Assembly: GCF_009730915.1 (NCBI RefSeq)
Contig: NC_052481.1
Coordinates: 20,868,461-20,932,460 of the forward strand
Reading direction: 5' to 3'
Source: Dioscorea cayenensis subsp. rotundata
Taxonomy: Eukaryota; Streptophyta; Magnoliopsida; Dioscoreales; Dioscoreaceae
Length of the DNA stretch: 64,000 nt
Shown piece by piece: positions 36,401 through 49,778 of this stretch; the stretch's first letter is position 1, and each line of letters opens with the position of its first letter. The translations under genes were made by a program, and so were the position numbers. The notes beneath the pieces are model-generated. The model saw only the letters and a program-made list of their open reading frames with translations. It did not search any database and was not told the origin of the DNA.

Positions 36401-36815
36401 TAGCCACCGTAAAATTATAAAAAATAGCCACAGGATACCAGTGTCCCCAAGTGACGGTGTAGGATCAGACGTTCACTTCCCGATCTTGTGCACACCCTGA
36501 TTCCTTGATTTATCCACTTTGCTTTGGAAAAAAAAAATAATAAATTAAAACCATTTGATACAAACAGAGGTGTAAATAAATAAAAGACTAGAAATAAATT
36601 TACAACGGAAATAGCTTCACTGCCAGTCCCACACAGATCTCTGTGGTCGGTAGTCCTGACCACTGACTATAATCAAAAAGTACATGCAACAGCATATACT
36701 GCACCTTACAATTTTCAGACACTGGACATGAATTGAATCAATAACAAGTTTGAGTTCTAATTTAGCTTTTTGCACATCTTTCTTGTGATCATTCAGTATA
36801 GAAGTGAAAAGTTTT

Positions 36816-39800
36816 TCACTTCCTGATTCGAATGCAGGAATGCCCTCTAGTCCCCATCTTCAGTGCTGTTTTTCCCTAAAAGAGTGCAGGAGGGGTGTCT
36901 AAAGCCGATTGATCGGCCGAACTGGTTTTGCTAGCTCTGCAAGAGTTGTTTTTATCCCTTCCTATCTCACTGATCGAGTTGTAGTATCCAAGCCATGCAT
37001 GGTAGGCTGCTTCCTTGATGCTTGGATCGATCTTTCCAATTGATTCTTCAACCTGTTTGAAAAGCAAAATATCAAATCGGGCAATGGAATGGAACACAAA
37101 TGATGAGTTTCATCATAAATACTTTGTTAATATTTGAGATCCTTTATGCTTCTACATGTCATTGAAATTTTCATATATGCATTGTGTTGGACAAAAATAA
37201 TAAGAGATTCAAGTGTCACACTAGTTAATAATACAAAACAAGTAGAATTGCAAGTTGCAATTCATGAATAGAAGTTAATTGATCAGACAAGTAGAATTGC
37301 AAAGAAAGCACAGCCAAAATTATTAGTTCTCATAAAACTAGGTAGAATTCAAGAAATGGTTTATGAAACAAACCTTCTGCTTTATATCTGAATTTAGTTC
37401 TGGTAATTTAGTCTTCTCTGTTGGAAGATCTTTTATTTCATCTATGAAGTACTCTTCCCATGGAGCAAGCAAGAGTATGCCTTTTCCATCTTTTGCCTTC
37501 ACGCCCCTGTCCTTCCAAGCCGATGGATATATTGTTCACGATCTGGAGGAATTCCCACCTGATAACAATAGTAGAGATTCAGAGGGAAAAAAAAAATATC
37601 CTCCACTAGTAGTCAGACATTCAGTTCTACAGTTATTTCTAAGCCCACATCCAAAAGAAATGAACTGCAACAATGTAAAACAGTAATGATACAAAACAGA
37701 AACAGAAAGCATGAACCAGGTTTATGAAGTAAAAGCAAGCTATACTCTTACCTGAATCACCAGAGTTACATCAGGATAATTCAACCCACGTGATGAAACA
37801 TCAGATGTTACTAGAATCAACTGCTTGGACTCCCGGAACTCATCTGATAAACGGGTTCTGTAAAGTTGAGGTTTCCGGGAATGGATTTCCCTCACATTCA
37901 TCTTTAAATCATGGAGAAGCATGAACATAAATTCTGTCACCATAGCAGTTGTGCAGAAGACAATTACCTGAAGTAGGGAAGTGTATAAGGGCATGAAAAT
38001 TCAAAATAGTGGATTTCATGAACAGTACAAAATCAAAATGCAATTCACCTTATAATCAACCACTTGCATAATGTGCTCCTTCAGAAGGTGATAAACTATA
38101 AAAAAGTGCAATCCATGTGGTGCAACAAGATATGATTGGGAAACCTGCAATTAGTCAAAAAGATTGAGCATGGTTGTAACTTGCATTGAGAAAGCCATCT
38201 CAATTTTTTCAGAACTGCCACCTATATAACACAAGATTGAATGCAAAACTACAAAAAATGTAGCAGTGTAATTGGTAGGAATCAAAAGAAAGAGGAAGAG
38301 CTACGATTGAAAGACTATGAGAAGTGTGTTTGGTAAGGGGTTACGAGAATCTTTCAAATATTGGCCTAAAATTTTATTTAGCTAATACTGATCAATATTA
38401 AATATTTTACAACTAAACATTAATTTCTCCTAATTAATAATAGATGTTTGTTAATATTAACAATTAAATTGTGTAATAGCTGTTCTGGCATTTTCTGGTG
38501 TTTGGGTTGAGAAATGGGCTTATTCCCAAGGAAACACCTGGCTGAGGAAAATTTAGATAGAATAACAACAGAACATGTAGTGATTGCTATTCATTGATCT
38601 CATCAAAAATATAATCTATTTGTAGGGAATTCAAACCTTGGCATGAGTTTCCAAGCCTCCCAAACCCACTGTATCAACAAATTCATGATCCCGGTTCAAA
38701 ACGAGCTGTGAAATCCGACGAACCTGAAGTATTTATTGTTACAAGAACTATTGTAAGTTTTCTTGAATGTGAGCAGTGATGCTTGATAGAAGTTCACCAG
38801 CAGCACAAGACCCTGACAAGTGAAAGGATATTACCTCTTTAGGCATTGTAGCTGAGAACAACAAAGATTGCCTCTGACGTGGAATACAATCAACAATCTT
38901 CTCTATATCCTTCCGAAATCCCAGGTCCAGCAAGTAATCAGCCTCATCAAGTATTATTAACTTCAACCCCATTAAACGCACTGAGAATCCAGACTTGTTC
39001 TCTATGTGATCTAATAGCCTGCCAGGAGTGGCAACTATAATCTGCAAAGATCAAGTAAACTTGAGTAAAATCACAACCAAACCATAATCTCTTAAAACAG
39101 TTGCATTTGTCTAGGCTTACACATATCTATACATTAAGAACCTCATATTCTGAGCTAAAGCAGGTATAAAATATCTCATACAAATAAGTTGGACCTGGCA
39201 AGGATTTGACTCCAATCGCTTCTGGTCAAGCTTAAAGCGTGTGCCCCCAATCAATGTTTGGACACCAATGCCATCATGGTATTTTAGGAGAACATTTGTT
39301 TCAGCAGCAATCTGAATAGCAAGCTCCCTTGTTGGACAAAGAATCAGAACAACTATTGGCGGCACTCGCTGATTGATATTGCTGCTAGTTGCCTTGAGAA
39401 CTGTTTCAATAGCAGGAAGCTGTTTCTGTTTAATGATGCATTTGCAATAGAGAAGGCAAAAATTGAAACAATATAGATATGTGCATATACAGTAGATGTA
39501 CCAGAAAGGCAGCAGTCTTGCCAGTCCCTGTTCTGGCCTTGACAAGAACATCCTTGCCTGTTCCAAGGAAAAAAGGAATTCAGACTATTCAATAATATTT
39601 AAACAAACATCTTGAAATGATATGCTTAATGGATGCTAACTAGAACTTTAATTTTCAAGAAAGCAGATAAATATTCATAAACAATATTATAAATTTGTCA
39701 GTTTTAAGGTCAAAACACATAATATGAGCAAAAATTCCTTATGAACATGCAGCATTGACAAACAAGCAGATCTAGACAACTCTGCTCCATAAGTTGGATT

Positions 39801-41247
39801 CAAAAAAGAGGTTCCGGATTTTTACCCAGTTTTTTTTTTCAAAAGTTTGTGCTTCTCAATTATATATTACAACACAAATTTTTCCATATAAAAAAGGCTA
39901 CTCTGCTAAGTTGGATTCAAAAGAGAGGTCCAGGATTTTTACCCAGTTTCTTCAAAAGTTTATGCTTCTCAATTATATATTAGAACATGAAATTCTCCAC
40001 ATAAAAAAGGCTACAACTAGTTCAAGGTGTACAACAATAAGCATGACAAAATAAAACAAACAAGAAGCAAACCCTCAAGGCAGACAGGAATGGCAGCCTC
40101 TTGAACTACAGTCAATTGTGAATAACCAGCAGCAGCAAGTGCTTTGACCGTCAGCGGAGAGATGTTGCACTCATCAAATCTGTGATTATTGAAATCCTAA
40201 GTTAGCCATACCCAATTGTTGACAGAAAAGTTCAATGCTTTTCAGTAATGATATTGTGATATCTCATAAAATTCAAAGGCAATGAAACATTGAAATGATA
40301 AGGATCAGAATTGCAAATCTGTAACCTCTTTTGAGTGAGTAGTGATTCTTCCTTCACTTCAGGCCGCCTCAAATCACTCCCAAATGCCTCCTTTTTCTTC
40401 AATTCATCACGAATTGCTTGAATCTGGTCGGATATCTTGTCTTCCTCTTCAAAAGACCTAAGCCTCCATCTCTCTTTCTTAATATCAATATTCCTCAATG
40501 CAGCACTACTCATCATCTTCTTCCTCCTTATCCTAGCATCACCCTGATCAGTCTCTTCCTCCATTTCCACCCCAGTTTCAGTACTAATCCTTGGAAACCT
40601 AAAACCCTTTTTACCATCCGCTTTGCTTTTTTGGAAAATCTCCAGATCATAATCCGAGTCAGAACCCTCATCACTAGATGGATTCCGTCTCCACTTCGAT
40701 TTCCCATTCGGACTGGGCCTCCGTCCGGCCATCACGGAATATTGCCGCTTCTGTTGGAAGGATGGAAGCGAAGCCCCGGATCTCCGGCGACCGTCAGAAA
40801 CGATCTGCCTCAAATCGAGCGGGCCCCGTCCCGATCGGACTGCCGAGTGGGCGGGCGCTGAGAAGAGGAGAAAAAGCGGCCCATCGTCCTTGTTCCATAG
40901 GTCCTCCGCTCCAGCCTTCATGAATCGATCGGCAAGAGCTTTGATGTGGTCCTTGGATGACATAGGGGCCGGTGCCGGAGGCATCGTCGGAAGGCGGAGG
41001 TTGTTTTCCACCAATCTTGGCGCGAATCTCTGAGCGGAGGCGGGCAAAAGTATAACTGCTTCTCCTGATGGAGGAGGTGGCGCTCCTTCTCGCGAGCCAT
41101 CTTCTCATGCATGCGCTTGTACTGCCACTTGTTGAGCCCGCCAGGGAAAGTGCGGGGGCCGCCGCCCATCGCTCGGGAATGGGAGAGATTACAGAGGAGT
41201 TTCACCAGGATTCGCTGGCGTTCTCGGAGTGCGGCGGAGGACGCCAT
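36816..41247 (-). CDS. RH26/RH31: DEAD-box ATP-dependent RNA helicase (RH25/26/31 type)
   Basis: ATP-dependent RNA unwinding enzyme. Ten exons on the minus strand: 40326-41247, 40073-40179, 39502-39557, 39195-39419, 38835-39041, 38637-38723, 38049-38144, 37752-37967, 37374-37558 and 36816-37052. The N-terminal third is a basic and acidic low-complexity extension. The motifs appear in order: ARTGTGKT (Walker A), PTREL, TPGR, DEAD (ILDEADYLLDLGF), SAT, VIVFCTT, TSDVSSRGLNYPDV and HRLGRTG. The C-terminus, PPALF..KTALKMG..IRIRK, is typical of the Arabidopsis RH25/26/31 group. Near the C-terminus, three +1 homopolymer changes (T4, G3, A5 around 36869-36881) create a false stop. Correcting them gives a stop at 36816-36818. 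Exon 1 has another frame break near 41045. Which of the RH25, RH26 and RH31 proteins it matches best is not decided. Confidence 0.92.
39792..40015. repeat. Tandem duplication (about 115 bp) in a helicase intron
   Basis: Two adjacent copies (about 39792-39905 and 39909-40015) share 'gttggattcaaaa.agaggt', 'ggatttttacccagttt', 'gcttctcaattatatatta' and 'ataaaaaaggcta'. They lie between helicase exons 2 and 3. Confidence 0.8.
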
Positions 41248-41440
41248 GGACGACTGCTTCGGAGGTTTAGGGTTTAGGGGAAGGACGGTTGGAGGGAAAA
41301 TGGTGATGGCTATGGCATTTGGACCGTCGGATCTTGAAGATGTGCATCGAGATGCGTGTCCATCTGATGTTGCTGCTTGATCAACATTTGAGTTCCTTTT
41401 ATAATCTTTTGTTATTTTCCTTCATTGTTTTTTTTTAAAA
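41248..41440. promoter_or_regulatory. Helicase upstream region
   Basis: Sequence directly upstream of the helicase start, before the LINE tail at 41443. It includes 'ggtttagggtttaggg' (41265-41280), the telomere-repeat-like telo-box seen in promoters of many plant translation and RNA-processing genes. The function is inferred. Confidence 0.35.
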
Positions 41441-41442
41441 AG

Positions 41443-42660
41443 AGCTCACAGAGCTAAATATATTAAATAAAAAGAAATTTACAAGAGTTGAAAAAGAAAC
41501 ATACCAGAACAAAAACGAAGAACTGAGAAGAACAAAATACAAGAAGATAAGAAAATAAGTCAACGAAAACAACTAAGAAGAAGGAACTAAAAAGGAAAGC
41601 CATTAGAGGTAAAAGACTTCATGATCCATTTAGGGAGGTCTCTCCCAACCAGAAAGAGGGTAATAAGGTGAAGATTAGCTGCATGAGAGGCCAAACGAAT
41701 TGCCGGACCCAACCAAAATCGAGGAACGTTGATAATTTGAGGAGAGCCAGCCGTACAGAGAAGAGCAAGTGACGAATTAATCTGCTGTTGCAACCGCCAA
41801 GAGCAAGTGAGATCAGTGGAGTGCAGAGCTTTATGAATATCCAGGTTGGAGACAAAGATGTATTGGACATTGATCATTCTGGATGTTGCAAATTGGAGAG
41901 CGTGTGACAAAGCAATGAGCTCCGCTTCCAAGCAATTAGAAGAGGAAGATGGACAGGTTCCTGCAAAAACCACATTATAAAGACCAGTAACATAAAAAAA
42001 TCCTGCATTATATACCTGGAACAAAGTGAAGTTGCCGTGAAGAGAAATAATCCTTCTGTAGCTGTGAAATTATTCAAAAGCAACCTTTGACCTGAAAACT
42101 TGGTATGAGAATGAAAGAACTCTTTAGCGAAACAGAAAGCTTTGTGAGCAAGCCTCACAACATTAGAGTGAGTGTTCCGAAAAACCATGTGACAACGAGC
42201 CTTCCAAATATGTCAAGCGACAGCAGCAATCACAGATTTAACAAAAGCATTACGCCCAATATGTGTAAACCAAAAACCCGCAGAGAAGCCATTAGAAAAA
42301 TTAATGCAATGACCAATAAGCAGCTCAGTATGGGACCAAACACCTTGAGCAAAAGAACAATTCAGAAAGAGATGCTTGATACTTTCAAGATGGATCCCAC
42401 AGAGTGGGCAAGGATTCCTAGGACCCAGGTTAATGGAGTACAAGAATTCATAAGTCGAGAGACAACCTTTAAAAAGCAACCAAAGGAAATGTTTAACTCT
42501 AGGGGCCGTCCGGATGGACCATAGTTTCTTCCACCTAAGCCAACCTTGTTTCTTCCATCCGGATGATCCACAGAAAGCAACCTTCATTGTTGTATACTTA
42601 ATTGTATTCATTTTACTGATCAGTGGATCATCTCTTGCTAAAATGTGATTTTTACTCATC
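41443..42660 (-). mobile_element. LINE fragment with zf-RVT and RNase H-like domains
   Basis: On the minus strand, 42660-42210 encodes the zf-RVT module (KKLWSIRTAPRVKHFLW..., CPLCGIHLESIKHLFLNCSF). The stretch from 42190 to 41587 encodes a plant LINE-type RNase H-like domain (CLEAELIALSHALQFA..., a C-terminal IIMKSF-like end). The 3' end is followed by AGCTC-ACA-GAGCT, a perfect hairpin at 41443-41455, and a T-run (poly(A) on the minus strand). The copy is 5'-truncated with stops and frame shifts. It belongs to the same family as 60451-61800. Confidence 0.75.
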
Positions 42661-42889
42661 TATCTGGCATTTCTTCAAACATACCATGGTACTGCTCTCT
42701 CATCCCCTCTCCATCTTTGAAATCTGAACTACCTAGATTTCCTCTTTGCAATCCCAAATTCAACCTTTGTAGAACCTCCTCATACGAGCCATTTTATGGA
42801 GTTTTTGGCTATAAAGAAACAACTGCATTTTCAACGTGCATGCTAATTCTTCGCATTCAGTTATCTTCAAGATAATTCATGACACTTGA

Positions 42890-43244
42890 TTAGATTTCTG
42901 TAGCCAGGACCCAGCCAAGTACTCTCCAGGCGACTCTTCTCGGACTCTTAGGTGCTCCATCGATTTCTTGAGTGCCAGACCAGATGACCACATTGGCTAG
43001 ATTTCAGCTTAGGAAGGCCTCAAATACCAGACAGTCGACTTTGCCTTCTAAGCTACCCTTTTCCTTTATCTCTTGGTTGTTTTGTTTAGGTGGGTGCATC
43101 ACCCCTTGTGATTGCATTTGCTTCTTTACCTGTTTTGTAGTTTGTGCTTGCCTTTTTTTTTTTCTTCTTGTTTTTGTCTGTTTTTTGTTTTTTTTTGTGT
43201 GCTTGTGCTGTTTTTCTTTCTAATAAATCGAGTAGTTTATCCAT
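42890..43244 (+). mobile_element. LINE 3' UTR fragment (plus)
   Basis: T-rich 3' UTR ending in 'taataaatcgagtagtttatccatt' (terminal motif at 43232-43244), like the 3' end at 52241-52263. The left limit is uncertain. Nothing coding remains. Confidence 0.5.
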
Positions 43245-43513
43245 TTTATTATTGTATTCAATTATTAGTGGACAAATCAACTAGAGTTCTATGTGGATTA
43301 TCCTTTTTTTTTAAAAAACAAATCAACTAGAATTTATTAAAATAAATATAAAATTGACAAACTCATGGTGCAAGCACAATAATATAAAAAATAACATGGC
43401 TAGAATATACATAAAATATATTTTCCTGTATAACAAAATTATTGCTCATGGAAGCAATATTTTTTAACTCTTAGCTAGAAAAAAAATAACCTCAAAATTT
43501 TTTTTTTGATAAA

Positions 43514-44934
43514 ATGGATAAACCATAATTATATTAAAAAAGAGAGTGTATAAAACAAAGACGAGCACAAAAAAAACAAACAACAACTAAGAAAAACAAC
43601 AAAGACAACAAACAAGATCCATAAGAAGTGGCACATAATGATGAAACCACACCAAAAAACAAACAGAACCATGGGAAGTGGTGAGGGCCGGCGAACGAAA
43701 ACAGAAAAATCCTCCAGAAGATGAAAGCCAACTAGTGGATCCATGAACAGGGCAAGAAACACAGACTAGTTGGTGAAGTCCTCTAAATAATCATCGAGTT
43801 GCGCTCGAGCGAGGGAAGACCCACGAGAACTAAATACATAGTCAAGAAGTCTCCTCCAACTACATCTTTTGGCAATTGAGTCCATCGACTCAAGAAAGAA
43901 ACATGAAGCAAATTTTTCAGGAAAATAGAGAAAGCAGACAAAAGAAGCACACCTGAAAAATGCATGCGTTCTTTCCAACCAAATTTGCCCAAAATGATAG
44001 CTCTTGCTAAAAAGTGTGCAAGAGAAACCAGTCTTTGGGAACCCAGGCCCTTTTGACCCGACCCTCCCAGAGATTGGACCCTAGAGGTCGGAGCTCTACT
44101 AAAAACCTACCACCGCATGAAGTGACGCTAAGTGGACATGGCAACATTGCATCTAAAAAGCAAGTGATCCACCGCTTTCAATCTCGTTGTGGCAAGATAG
44201 CAAGTGGCCATGGGGAGCATATTTCACGACTGGCTGAAAAGATTATCTAACGTAAGGATTTTGTTATCCCATATAAGCTAGAGGAACGTGTTGATTTTCC
44301 ATGGATAGAAGCTTTTGAATATGTTTGGAGTAATCCGACATTGTTTCCCTCGATCGATTAGGAACTTATAAAAAGATTTGACCGAGAAAATTCCATTCGA
44401 TGCTAACTTCCAAACACAGTGGTCAGAACTGGACGACATCGCAGAATTTATCTGATCCCGAATATCTTCTCGGATAGAATCTGGCACGGGTATGGTTAGC
44501 ATGAAACTCGTAATGCTATCCTTAACAGACAACTAGGGAGAGAAGCTAAGCACAAAGACTTCAAGTCAGACATGTTTGAAAGCCAAACCAACGTACTAAT
44601 TATCAAACTAGAACAAGGTAGATGCTCCATCAACAATGTACGATTTTGAACAACAACGGAATGGCTCAAGGGATGGAAGAATGCCTTTCTAGAAGAATGA
44701 GCATCTCCTTTGTTTTCTACAGTAAAGTCTCCAATTGGGTATATGATGAAAGTAGTTGAACTTAAAGGGGAAGATGGCCACATCAAGAGTCATCCTGGAG
44801 ATCTTCCACCACCATTTACCTAGAAGTGCACGCTGTATTCCTCCGTGTTGAGAATACCCCATCTTCCCTACTACCTTGGCAATAACCGCAAATTTAAAGA
44901 ACACCTCTTATCAACTATTTCAATTATAATATAG
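43514..44934 (-). mobile_element. LINE fragment with zf-RVT domain (minus)
   Basis: Starts with the terminal motif ATGGATAAACCAT (43514-43526). On the minus strand it encodes VWKLASNGIFSVKSFYKFL with surrounding zf-RVT sequence (44532-44278) and part of the upstream reverse transcriptase C-terminus. It has multiple stops and is non-functional. It abuts the next LINE at 44939, so the two are stacked in the same orientation. Confidence 0.7.
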
Positions 44935-44938
44935 AAAA

Positions 44939-46990
44939 GTAAATAAACCACACATATTAAAAACTAATGATAAACGAGTTACAAAAGGCCCACAAAGAAA
45001 AGAGAAGAGAAAAAAGCACACTCTCAACAATAGAAACAAATCCACAAGAAGTGGAGAACAAAAACATTAATACTAAAAAAAGCGAGAGGCAATACACCTA
45101 AGGATTAAAAACAACACGAGAGGACAAAACAAGTGATGATCTTTCTTCCGTTATTAGGATCCATCGAGCCCCGGTCTAGGTTTCCTAGGTCACTAGTGAG
45201 TTCTCTCGTGATCTTGAGGCTTTTTCGATAGCTGGGAGATTCCTCAAGCTTGACCTTTTATGCAACCGGAGTCGCATTCACCTAAGCAATAAGCATAAAA
45301 TCAATATTGCAAAATGATAGAAAGATGAGAATGAGTCATGTAATTGAAAATGCGATTATTTCTTTCCAACCAAATAGACAAAACAAATTGCCCTAATGAG
45401 AAGGCCCCTAAGACCCTAGTAAATTTGAGGTGTTACGGTTACCCAAGAGAACCAAGCCTCTTACAGAGAAAGGGAGTGCTTTTGGATATTAAGAATGCAA
45501 GCGAAATGCGACCAAGTCCCTAACGGCAAACCGACAGGAAACTTACTGTGTGGTCCACTATTTCCTCGACCTCATGACAAATTAAGCATGGTAGATGGTA
45601 AGATTCCATTATAGCCACGCTTCGCCCAGGGTTGTCCATAGTCATGATCCTTTTTATCCCCTCCGGTTGAAAAATTTTTAATTTTGAGGCTGGAGGTTTC
45701 CACAAGGGGTTACTCATGGGACATCTCAAGCTACCATCATTCAGGAAAGTGTAAAAGGATTTAATAAAGAAGGTATTGTTAGAGCTCTATCTCCAAGCTC
45801 TGAGTCAGCACTCTTAGGAAAAATGGTGTGTTAACTCTATCCCTCGGAGTTCAAGAAGGATGTTGTTGAGATAGATCGATGGAATTAACTGAAAGTCATT
45901 AATTATATTGAAAGATTTCTACTTTGCATAAAAAAGGTATGGCCATATGTCACTCGGGAGCTTTTTCCTTCAAACCATCGATCCAACCAAAACAATGTGG
46001 TGTTGCCATCCTTTAACATTGAGTCCTCTCCTTGAAGGAAAGCGGATCGAGTAGCTTAGAATGCTTTTTATTGAAGAAAGATTTCCTAATTGGTAAGGTG
46101 TGAAGAAGTGCTCCGGCCTTTGGGACTCGCCATAGTTAAAGGAGACCACCCAGTAACCAAAATCCAAGTTCTTCTAGAGCATATTTTCCGCCACCACTTA
46201 CCAAGAAGGGCTTGGTTGAAGTCTTGCAAATTAAGCACACCCCAAGCACCCTGATCCCTGGATTTTCAGATACGCGACCAGGAGACAAGACGACAATTTG
46301 AGTGAGAAAGTTCTTTACCATTCCATAGGAAGTCCATTCAAGTTTTATCAATTTCTTGAGTGACCCATATTGGCAATTGAAAAACCATCATCTAGTAAGT
46401 GAGTATAACCAAGAACACTGAGTTAATTAATGTCGGGTCTTCCACCGTGAGACATGTATCGGAGCTTCCGTGAGGCAAGTCGATTTTTTTGATCATCTCG
46501 TGTGAGAGCCATCCAATCTTGGCTTCGAGGGCTACAACCATATATCAGAATGCCTAATTATTTGGAGTTGTGTTGTAGAACAATTCAACAAACTCATTCC
46601 TGTTGGATCTGGAAGAGTGCCGTGCTTGATTAAGAAAGTTAATGGCCAAGCCATAGATTACTTCAAAAAGGTAGATGATGAGTTTAAAAATCTTTAGATC
46701 TTCAATACTTCCTGCCATAATGAGAAGCAAATCATCAGCGTATTGCATATGGCACATTCTCCCATGCATTCCAAACGGGGCTCCCACTAAAACTCCTGAA
46801 GCTAGGGCATGATTAAACATGGCACTAAGTGCATCTGCCACCAAAATGAATAGGTGAGGTGAGAGATGGTCACCTTGCTGTAGACCACGTTGGTAACAAA
46901 CATAGCTAGTTGGGGTGCCATTGAAATTAAACATTTTATAACTAAGATGAAAAAAAAATCAAAGTATAGGATGTAGCATCAACCATGTAA
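44939..46990 (-). mobile_element. LINE fragment with reverse transcriptase YADD domain (minus)
   Basis: The terminal motif GTAAATAAACCAC is at 44939-44951. On the minus strand 46934-46554 encodes QRGLQQGDHLSPHLFILVAD and CHMQYADDLLLI, the reverse transcriptase palm with its catalytic YADD. Degenerate zf-RVT sequence runs down to about 45500 (CHEVEEIVDH near 45560). It is 5'-truncated and full of stops. Confidence 0.75.
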
Positions 46991-47295
46991 AACAGCCTTG
47001 TTTACCTCGGCTCCTCTTTTTTTGTCATAGCCAATGACAACTCATTGAGATGGCACGGGAAAAACCCTCATTCAGAATGGTCATAGTTGGATGCCTCATA
47101 TGTACTTTATCTATGGATGCTCTACTTAATTTTATTCGGTCTTTGTATATTATTTGTTTCTCTAACCATATTCAGGGTTTCTATCTTTGCTTTTTCCTTG
47201 TTATGTTTCTTATGTTGTGTCACTTGAGTACTATTGAAAATCTTTGTTTATGTTTCTTCTATTGAACTCTTACATGATATGCACTTTATAAAAAA

Positions 47296-47472
47296 GTGAA
47301 TAAATCACACATTTATTGCAACAAAAAAAGATATAGAGGGAGAACACAAAGAAAGAAAGAAAAATACAGATCACCAGGGGTGAAGTGTCACAAAAACAAC
47401 ACAAACAAACAACATAGACCCAAACCAGAAACGGAGGAGACGGTAATAATCCAAATAAAGGCTACCAACCCG
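47296..47472 (-). mobile_element. LINE 3' end running into the gap (minus)
   Basis: The terminal motif GTGAATAAATCAC (47296-47308) and an A-rich 3' UTR reading on the minus strand. The rest is hidden by the N run. Confidence 0.5.
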
Positions 47473-48472
47473 NNNNNNNNNNNNNNNNNNNNNNNNNNNN
47501 NNNNNNNNNNNNNNNNNNNNNNNNNNNNNNNNNNNNNNNNNNNNNNNNNNNNNNNNNNNNNNNNNNNNNNNNNNNNNNNNNNNNNNNNNNNNNNNNNNNN
47601 NNNNNNNNNNNNNNNNNNNNNNNNNNNNNNNNNNNNNNNNNNNNNNNNNNNNNNNNNNNNNNNNNNNNNNNNNNNNNNNNNNNNNNNNNNNNNNNNNNNN
47701 NNNNNNNNNNNNNNNNNNNNNNNNNNNNNNNNNNNNNNNNNNNNNNNNNNNNNNNNNNNNNNNNNNNNNNNNNNNNNNNNNNNNNNNNNNNNNNNNNNNN
47801 NNNNNNNNNNNNNNNNNNNNNNNNNNNNNNNNNNNNNNNNNNNNNNNNNNNNNNNNNNNNNNNNNNNNNNNNNNNNNNNNNNNNNNNNNNNNNNNNNNNN
47901 NNNNNNNNNNNNNNNNNNNNNNNNNNNNNNNNNNNNNNNNNNNNNNNNNNNNNNNNNNNNNNNNNNNNNNNNNNNNNNNNNNNNNNNNNNNNNNNNNNNN
48001 NNNNNNNNNNNNNNNNNNNNNNNNNNNNNNNNNNNNNNNNNNNNNNNNNNNNNNNNNNNNNNNNNNNNNNNNNNNNNNNNNNNNNNNNNNNNNNNNNNNN
48101 NNNNNNNNNNNNNNNNNNNNNNNNNNNNNNNNNNNNNNNNNNNNNNNNNNNNNNNNNNNNNNNNNNNNNNNNNNNNNNNNNNNNNNNNNNNNNNNNNNNN
48201 NNNNNNNNNNNNNNNNNNNNNNNNNNNNNNNNNNNNNNNNNNNNNNNNNNNNNNNNNNNNNNNNNNNNNNNNNNNNNNNNNNNNNNNNNNNNNNNNNNNN
48301 NNNNNNNNNNNNNNNNNNNNNNNNNNNNNNNNNNNNNNNNNNNNNNNNNNNNNNNNNNNNNNNNNNNNNNNNNNNNNNNNNNNNNNNNNNNNNNNNNNNN
48401 NNNNNNNNNNNNNNNNNNNNNNNNNNNNNNNNNNNNNNNNNNNNNNNNNNNNNNNNNNNNNNNNNNNNNNNN
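47473..48472. other. Assembly gap (1000 N)
   Basis: Exactly 1000 N, a placeholder. It sits inside a LINE-rich stretch, which suggests that near-identical repeats broke the assembly. Confidence 0.99.
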
Positions 48473-49778
48473 AACAGTCATAGAGTTTGAGATTGAATGT
48501 TAAGATTCAAATTTGGTGATTAATAATAACTGATTTCCTTCCCCCAACTCTATATCAGATAACTGGTTTTCAGAGACAATACATGTCATACCTTTGCCAA
48601 GATTCTCATCTAGGATTGTATAAAAGATATGCTAAATAGTTCCATATCAAACAAAATAGAGAAAAACCACGTAGTAACACAAGGGTTAGTTAAAACAAAG
48701 AGTTTCTTGTATGAGCTGAGCTAGGTGGTTACAGAACAATAGCCTCTGTGGTTTAATTTGACAAAGAACACATGTTTTCTCTATTGCTTAACTGGATAGG
48801 TTTGAAAAATGTCACTTGTATAGCAATAGTCTAGAGGAAATATCAAATTTTTTTTTAAAAAAAACATGTACTATTGATGGAGGGAAAAAAACAGGTTGAT
48901 GACAGCAATAGACACCAACACACTAATAATAATTTTTAGAGGACACAGGCTCATCTTTGATCATATCACTGTCAAGAATGGATGGCCATGAGACATAGCA
49001 AGGGAAGAAATGGCCGTTGAAGTGCTTGTGAGAATGAGAATTAATCTGGTAGCCTTTCACAACTTGGTTTTCTAATGACATCATGCATCTTTGACATCTA
49101 TGCACCTTCTTGATGGTTGGATTACAATGACAAGTACAGTAAAGTTAACATCATGAGTGCATAAATAGCCTTTTCTGGGCAAAATATAAACTTATTCCCC
49201 CCCTAAAGAGAAGCATTGCCCAGGGACAAGCAGTTATAAATATACACTGGTAGCTTAACGACCTTCTTAAGTACATTATAGATGATTTGAAAACCCCCCG
49301 ATATGCAGTCATCCCTCGTTCTAGCCTTAGCATTGTTATCAAGCTGGCTTCCCATGGCCTCAACCTTCATCAGCTCTCTCTTTTTCATGCTGGCCATGAT
49401 CTCCCACATTGGATAATGAAGTTGTTTAACACTGCTGGATTCTTTTTTTAAAAGCTTTTCTGTTTTTTTCTCTCTTGTTAGCTCTTATGTTTTAGTTTAG
49501 TTCTTGTATTTGTAACTATCACTAGAATAACCAATAGATGTTAAAGTAATTCTCCTTTTTAAATATCAGCAAAAGACTGGTTGAGATTAGTAAAGATTTA
49601 CAAATTATTTAAAAATATATATATATATTTAATCAACAGATGATATATATATATATATATACGGATCAATAGATGTTGATCAAAGAGGTTTTGGGTAAGG
49701 TGAATAATTGATTTTAATTTTAAACCATTATATATAAAAAAAAGTTTATCAGAAAATAAATATTTTTTTTAAAAAAAG
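48473..49778. other. Unassigned region between gap and LINE
   Basis: About 1.3 kb without a recognised gene. On the minus strand, short frames at 49409-49203 (..MASMKKRELMKVEAMGSQ..) and 49105-48923 have a coding-like look but resemble nothing I know, and I cannot support splicing between them. (AT)n runs lie near 49616-49660. Confidence 0.4.

Noticed and set aside
38330-38540. Possible MITE in a helicase intron (GTGTTTGGTAAGGGG ... GGTGTTTGGG)
   Set aside because: The two ends are direct-like, not inverted, and no boundary could be set.
40418-40923. Plus-strand frames of 81-147 codons
   Set aside because: Antisense shadows of helicase exon 1.
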